Below, one piece after another: positions 58,658-64,000 of a stretch of DNA of 64,000 bases. The stretch is from Sorghum bicolor. Lineage: Eukaryota; Streptophyta; Magnoliopsida; Poales; Poaceae. The notes under the pieces are model-generated. The model was not told the DNA's origin and made no database searches. It saw nothing but the letters and a program-made list of their open reading frames with translations. How positions within the stretch are numbered: position 1 is the first letter of the stretch; each line of letters begins with the position of its first letter. The stretch is taken from the NCBI RefSeq assembly GCF_000003195.3, contig NC_012876.2, positions 4,010,306-4,074,305 on the forward strand. Reading direction: 5' to 3'. The translations under genes and the position numbers were made by a program.

Positions 58658-58930
58658 CTTTGGGGATCCTGAGTCCTGACGACTGACGACGACGCGCCGG
58701 GGAATGAAGTGGCAGTAGGAGCGGACAAGATCCCCGAGCCGCAGCGCCGCGATGACTCGATCTGAAGAGGCCTCTGGGTTGTGGATTGCGTCGGACGTTT
58801 GGTTGCCGGCCGGAGAAGGAAGGAAGGAAGGGGAAGGGGAGCTTTGTCCTTGCGTAGCCGTAGCTGCGACTGCGATGCAGGCAGGCGCTGATGACGTGAC
58901 GACGGCGACACCGGCATCCCGGTCCAGCAT
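58658..58930 (-). other. Probable 5' UTR exon of the EDR2-like gene
   Basis: GC-rich stretch on the minus strand ending CCCCAAAG before GTGAGC (donor at 58652-58657), which would pair with the acceptor just before the ATG at 56744. It contains upstream ATGs that could lower translation. The 5' limit is a guess. Confidence 0.5.
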
Positions 58931-58969
58931 GATTGGCGTGATAATACAGTTCCTTCCTTTTGGAAGTTT

Positions 58970-60124
58970 CTTCCCTCCGTCTCGATTCTCAAAATACTAA
59001 TTGTATTTTTTTAAAAAAACTAGTTTTATTGAAAATATTATCAACCTTGTATCTCCTAATATATTATTATAACAATATATTCTCATAATACTTACTCTCT
59101 CCGTCTAAAAAAAAATTGCTGTAGTTGAGTTTCAGACATCTTGTTTGGCCATCCGTCTTATTATAATTTTTTTACAAATATCGTCTATTTTAATATGTTT
59201 TATTTGATTATTAGAGGTACTTTAATAATAATTTATAAATTTTAGATTTTTTATAAAAATTTTAAATAAGACGAGAAGTTAAACATGATTGGTTAAAGTT
59301 AAAAGCATCGGTCTTTTTGAGACGGGGAAATATTACGCATTAGTCTATATATATACAGTATATATTACAACTATTTTAAAATAAATGCATTTTCTAGATA
59401 TGCACATAGGATCATATTTTCGGACAGAGAGGATATTAATTGGTTACTAAAAAAACGATATGGGTGGCTTTTTTTTTTGGGTACGGAGGGTGCTTGTCGT
59501 CATCATTGTCACGCGTGCTTGGCTTTCTGATCCGAGTGCCCTTGCCTCTGCCTTTGGCATGGCCACCGTCCATTGCCGTCAGCACCGTCGCGACACCCTG
59601 AGGTTCACTCTTAGGCCTTAGCCCTCTCCACAACCCTCAATTCTCCCTCTTCACATATTCTAGGTGTTCACTTTTGTGGTACTATTGTTGCACTCTTCGA
59701 TGGCTTCAACTGCTGTATTTGCCAAGTATTCTTTGGATCCATATAAGGATTCTAAGAATCCGAATAGAAAAAAAATTCTCAAAATCCTTAAATTTTATCT
59801 AAATAGAGATTTTCGAGTATTCACAACTTCCACTCTTACCACCACCCGTCACTCCATATACGGCATACCGCATTATTACCACAATCAAAGACTCTTCTAC
59901 GTCCAACAAACAACAATAATAGGCGTGTTTCTAGAGCACAGGATAATATATTTTGATGTTCAAAGCACACATATATTACTGACAAGCATCACTTTTTTTT
60001 ATTTGAAACAGCATCAGTTTGTTTCTTGATGCGTTGCCATTTTTTCTCACGAAAGATGGGTATAGTTGATGTTGATACCTACCGGCAAAATTCTCCATAT
60101 CGAGCGGTGATCAGACGACCACAA
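58970..60124. other. Intergenic, with worn MITE sequence
   Basis: Stowaway-like ends at 58974 (CCCTCCGTCTCGATTC) and 59097 (CTCTCTCCGTCTAAAAA) with a possible partner near 59320 (TTTTGAGACGG). Short open frames have no domain. Confidence 0.4.
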
Positions 60125-60393
60125 TAAGACCCTATTTAGTTCCAAAAATTTTCAAAATTTTTCAACACATCGAATCTTTAAACGCATACATAAAGACATT
60201 GTATTTATAATTAAACTTTCTCAAATAGAAAAATGATCTATATATAGTTTATCTGAGTAACTAATTACGCAGATAGTAGTTTGCGAGATAAATATTTTAA
60301 ATCTAATTAATTTATAATTAAATAATAATTATCAAATAAAAATGAAAGTGCAATAACCAAACCTAAATTTTTTCACCACCTAAACAAGACCTG
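60125..60393. mobile_element. Worn Tourist-like MITE, GGCCTTGTTTAG family
   Basis: AGACCCTATTTAGTTCC at the left and CTAAACAAGACCTG at the right; the internal TTTTCAACACATCGAATC phrase is shared with 40650. It lies about 280 bp before the kinase start codon. Confidence 0.6.
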
Positions 60394-60670
60394 AAAAAGA
60401 CGAATTTTCCCCGTAACGAAAAAACAAGCAAAGGAGAAAGGACTTGATTGGGAAGCGGCCTGACACTCCTCCCCAGTCCTCCCCCCACCCGATCCCCGGC
60501 CCCGCGGCTCGCCGCCGGACCTCCACCGCCGCCCTCGTCGCGAGTCACGCGCGCGGCGGCTTACTCTGCTGCCGTGCGGTGACGACAGGAAGAGACGCGG
60601 GGGGCAGGGGCGGAAGAAGTAAGAGGCCGCCACCGGATCTCGTGGAGCTGCCCCGCGCCGAGAGCGATCA

Positions 60671-63600
60671 TGAGCTCTAGAAGCCTTGTCCGCCCCCCGG
60701 TGAGTTCTCCCGTCCGTTCTCTTCTGTTCCTTGTATGTGTTTTGCTTGCATGTTTGGTTGGTTGGCCGTCTCCGCGTCGGTAGCTGTCGGTTGGATTTGG
60801 TCGCTGAGTGAGGGCGCGAGGACGCGGAGGGGAAAAGTTCTTGACTACTGGAGTTCGAGGACAAGATGAGAGAGGATTGGGAGGAATGGATCAGTTTTCT
60901 TACCTTATGAATAGCCGAGTATGTTGCTTGCACACTGTTCTGCCGTTGTATGTTTGCTTTTTAAATCTGATGATATTTGTACCAGATTTTTCCTAAAGCC
61001 ATTGTAATGTAAGCTACTCCCTATTCTCCCAAATTAAGTCCATTTGCACTTTAACACAAGAATTAAGGTGAGTTGTACAATGGGCTCATTGTGCACCAAT
61101 TATTGCTAAAATTACAAAGATGGCAAGTTTATTGCATTGGTTGTTGTGCCTAGTAGGGGGTAGACTTGAAAGAATGAGAATGTTTTGATGTATTTATATT
61201 TGGGGCATTTGAGAAAAGAGTAGATGGACTTATATTTGGGATCATATGGAATAACAAATCTTACTCCCTGTGGTGGAAAATTAATGACGTTCTGATAGGC
61301 TTTGCCTGCAGCTAGTACAATTATCTGATCGGAAACAAAATTTATTACCACTCACAGGTAGGAGTAGTATCAAACATCAATGCATGGTCTACCTCTACAT
61401 GGGTGCTGGCTTACTTGTTTGCTTTAATCGGTAACAATTGTGTAAAAACTACCTCTTTTGAGATCATCTGTTGTAACAGTCATTGTTTACACACCTGCCT
61501 GACAGTCTGTGTACCCTAACTAATGTCTAATGTTGTCTAAGTTAGTGGTTATTTCTTTGCTCTTTTCCTCATATGCATGGTAATCACCATGGCAGGTTTC
61601 CTGTAGTGCTGCTGTTAACGGAATTAATGGAGGCCTCACCTACAGTACATGTCGTTCAAGAAACTACTACTATCAGTATTCTCATACTACTAATTTGCAA
61701 AGTTCGCCAGTAGACCAGATGCCTTTGCCTCGGAAATTAAGGAAATCGATTCAACGAAATGCTTACTTTTTAACCCAGAAGAGGAAGTTCGTACCACACT
61801 GTTCATCAGACCTTAGTACCTCCTGCAGAGAAGAAGTACCCAACTATTTATCAATCAATGTTTTGCAAGACCAATCAAATACAAAACCTGGAGCTACTCG
61901 TAAAGTGCTTGTCATTTTGAACCCTAATTCTGGATTCCGAAGCTCTCGGGATGTTTTCTACAAGAAAGTGCAATCAACATTGAAGGTGAGACGTTCCTAC
62001 CTTTTTTAGTCAAAACCTTCCTATTAATTACTAACACTTATGTTGATGCATTCATCAAAGTTTCTGTCATATCCAAAGAAATGAGTATTATCACCAGTTT
62101 AGTTCTGTATATACATAGTATGTACAAGACCATGAAAAAATACATCCTGTATGTGTTAGAAGAAAACCTCAGATACAATTCTTTCTTACCTGTAATTTAT
62201 ATATGTTCGTGTTTGAATTTTGATTTGGTGCAGCTTTCAGGCTTCAAGATGGAAGTCATCGAAACAGCATATGCCGGTCATGCAAAGGTTCTTTCTTCTA
62301 CTGTCGACCTCCAAAAATTCCCTGATGGTAATATTAATTGTGTATCTCTTTTTTCTTGTTCTTTCCTTTTTGGCAATCAAATTCCTTTCTATTTCACTAT
62401 TCAAGATGCTATCTTTTTTTTCTTGTTTACAGGTATTATATGTGTTGGTGGTGATGGGATCGTCAATGAGGTCATCTCTTTTCCTATCTTTCTTTCTTTC
62501 TGTATAGAAAATGAACTGGAATACAGTGTTGCTTTATTGCACCTGGGTGGACATTTTGTTTGCATCTACTCCCTCCATCTCAAATTATAAGTCATTCCAA
62601 GAATGTTGGAGAGTCAAAGCATCTCAACTTTGACCAAAATTTTAGAGAGAATTACAAAGATTTATAACATCAAATAGGTATAATATGAACATATAATTAA
62701 TGAAGAATGTAATGATACTAATGACATCATAAATATTATTATTCTACCATATAAATTTGGTCAAACTTAAGATAGTTTGACTCTCCAAGATTCTTGGAAT
62801 GACTTACCATTTGGGATGGAGGGAGTATTACATATAAAACATGTCTGTTAGATGGGACTGTTCTCATTGCTCTCATATAAAAACTACCAGTTTTAGCTCA
62901 TGATTATGGCTGACCTCTAGCAGCAGTTGTTTATAGCAGTTTGGACTAGTATGTATTATATAGCACTGGCAGTTATCTGTCTTCAACTGGTAGTGGACAC
63001 AAGTGCACCCTGGGCATTTTTATTGTTTTTTCTAGTCTGAAATTTATCTATCCTGCTGATGACATATTTCTCTATTTTAATGCAGGTTTTGAATGGATTA
63101 CTTAGTAGAGATGATTTTGAAGTGGCAATTCGATTTCCCATTGGGATAATACCTGCTGGTTCTGATAATTCATTGGTGTGGACTGTTCTTGGCATCAGGG
63201 ATCCTGTTTCTGCCGCAATTGCTTTAACTAAGGTACCTTGGTTATGTCATGTTCATTTATTTCATGCTAGATTGTACAGCCAAGGATTTCTCTGACTCGG
63301 CATATCATAAAACTTAACAATACATATTAATTTGTAAGGCCATTCTTCTGCAGGGAGGTTTCACACCAATAGATGTGTTTGCCGTAAAATGGATCCAAGC
63401 TGGAGTGACTCATTTTGGTTTGACAGCTTCCTACTATGGTTTCGTAGCTGATGGTAACTTTTCATTCTTCTGCGCATCTAATTCTGATATGATGCCCTTG
63501 CTATCTTAACTCTATCAACGAAATGATCCCAATGTTGTCGATGTAGGTTAGAAATTAATCAAATTATACGTACCTTTTTTTTTGTATTGTATTGGAGTTA

Positions 63601-64000
63601 TTGGGTATCTAGGTAAAGTATGGCCTCAAGCAAGCAAGTGATAAGTCATCTTAAAGCTTCACACTTTTTATTTTTTCTCTGCAGTTCTGCAACTGTCTGA
63701 AAAATTCCGCGTGCAGCTTGGTCCCTTCCGTTATGTTGTTGCTGGCCTTCTGAAGTTTCTTTCATTACCTCAGTACAGATTTGAGGTGGACTATCTCCCT
63801 GCATCACCAGGGAGAAATTCTGAATTGAGACCACTGACTAAAAAATGTCATGAACAGCTTTCTGATGATGGCAAGGTTAGGAGAGGTACACAAATCAATG
63901 GTAGGATTGAAGATAATTGGGTTACCAGGAACGGGGAGTTTCTTGGCATTTTTGTCTGCAATCACTTTTGCAAGCCTGCCCAGGGGTTACTTTCTCCAGT
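60671..64000 (+). CDS. LCBK1: Sphingoid long-chain-base kinase, LCBK1-like (5' part)
   Basis: Seven exons are visible: 60671-60700, 61596-61985, 62234-62327, 62433-62470, 63086-63232, 63354-63453 and 63685 to the window edge, about 371 residues. The frame is continuous across all GT-AG junctions. The enzyme phosphorylates free sphingoid bases. The diacylglycerol-kinase-type catalytic fold starts at about residue 113 (KVLVILNPNSGFRSSRD); the nucleotide-binding GGDG lies at about 177-180 (CVGGDGIVNEVLNGLL), followed by IGIIPAGSDNSLVWT, TPIDVFAVKWIQ and FGLTASYYGFVAD, in LCBK1 order. The GGDG loop is carried by a 38-nt exon. The N-terminus (MSSRSLVRPP, then Ser/Tyr-rich) may be a targeting or regulatory extension. 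The C-terminal lobe lies beyond the window. A Stowaway sits in intron 4. Confidence 0.9.
62569..62825. mobile_element. Stowaway MITE (257 bp) in intron 4 of the kinase gene
   Basis: Ends CTCCCTCCATCTCAAATTAT and its near-complement ending ATGGAGGGAG; TA at 62567-62568 and 62826-62827. The arms pair over about 50 bp (CATTCCAAGAATGTTGGAGAG). Confidence 0.9.

Noticed and set aside
59664..60029. 121-residue frame
   Set aside because: AT-rich, no domain, no conserved feature.
60373..60933. 186-residue minus-strand frame
   Set aside because: Antisense to the GC-rich leader and first exon of the kinase gene; no domain.

Overview
This is a gene-sparse, transposon-rich piece of a nuclear grass genome. 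It has spliced genes with GT-AG introns, GC-rich monocot coding sequence (P450, F-box), and nested LTR, LINE, CACTA, Stowaway, Tourist-like, hAT and SINE elements. The repeat content looks panicoid, and Sorghum or a close relative is my best guess; that is inference, since no species marker was tested.

The main system in 0-40 kb is a dispersed tandem family of six small secreted cysteine-rich peptide genes, all on the minus strand. They lie at 275-658 (A), 21143-21543 (B), 28934-29327 (C), 32432-32816 (D), 36031-36379 (E) and 39202-39615 (F). Each has a TATA-like box about 60-90 bp before the ATG, a signal-peptide exon, a phase-1 intron and a second exon. The second exon carries a CC-x5-CW-x4-EC-x3-C framework or a decayed form of it. 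The pattern resembles the ESF1/MEG (EMBRYO SURROUNDING FACTOR 1 / maternally expressed gene) peptides. B/C and E/F are the closest pairs. A-D also share a (GATA)n tract upstream of the promoter.

Transposons have pushed these genes apart. Between A and B sits a decayed L1-type LINE (2528-18303, 16-bp target duplication). Inside its ORF2 is a very young non-autonomous Ty3/gypsy element (6365-14645, 1655-bp LTRs, 5-bp target duplication). CACTA pieces lie on both sides of gene B (18918-20336 and 22300-24112). A Mutator-like insertion, a 141-bp tandem array and several MITEs lie between B and C.

From 33 to 50 kb come a broken F-box/FBD fragment, an intact three-exon F-box/LRR/FBD gene (42656-44692), a decayed CYP89-like pseudogene (45082-46005), CACTA and copia debris, and an intact single-exon CYP89-like P450 (48883-50508, minus).

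From 51 to 64 kb lies ordinary genic DNA: a four-exon BORCS8 (MEF2BNB)-like gene (51729-53756, minus), a short EDR2 C-terminal-domain (DUF1336) protein with a probable 5' UTR intron holding a SINE (55815-56744, minus), and the first seven exons of a sphingoid long-chain-base kinase (60671 to the window edge, plus). The genes share no evident pathway. The unifying themes are local duplication (cysteine-rich peptides, P450, F-box) and transposon nesting.
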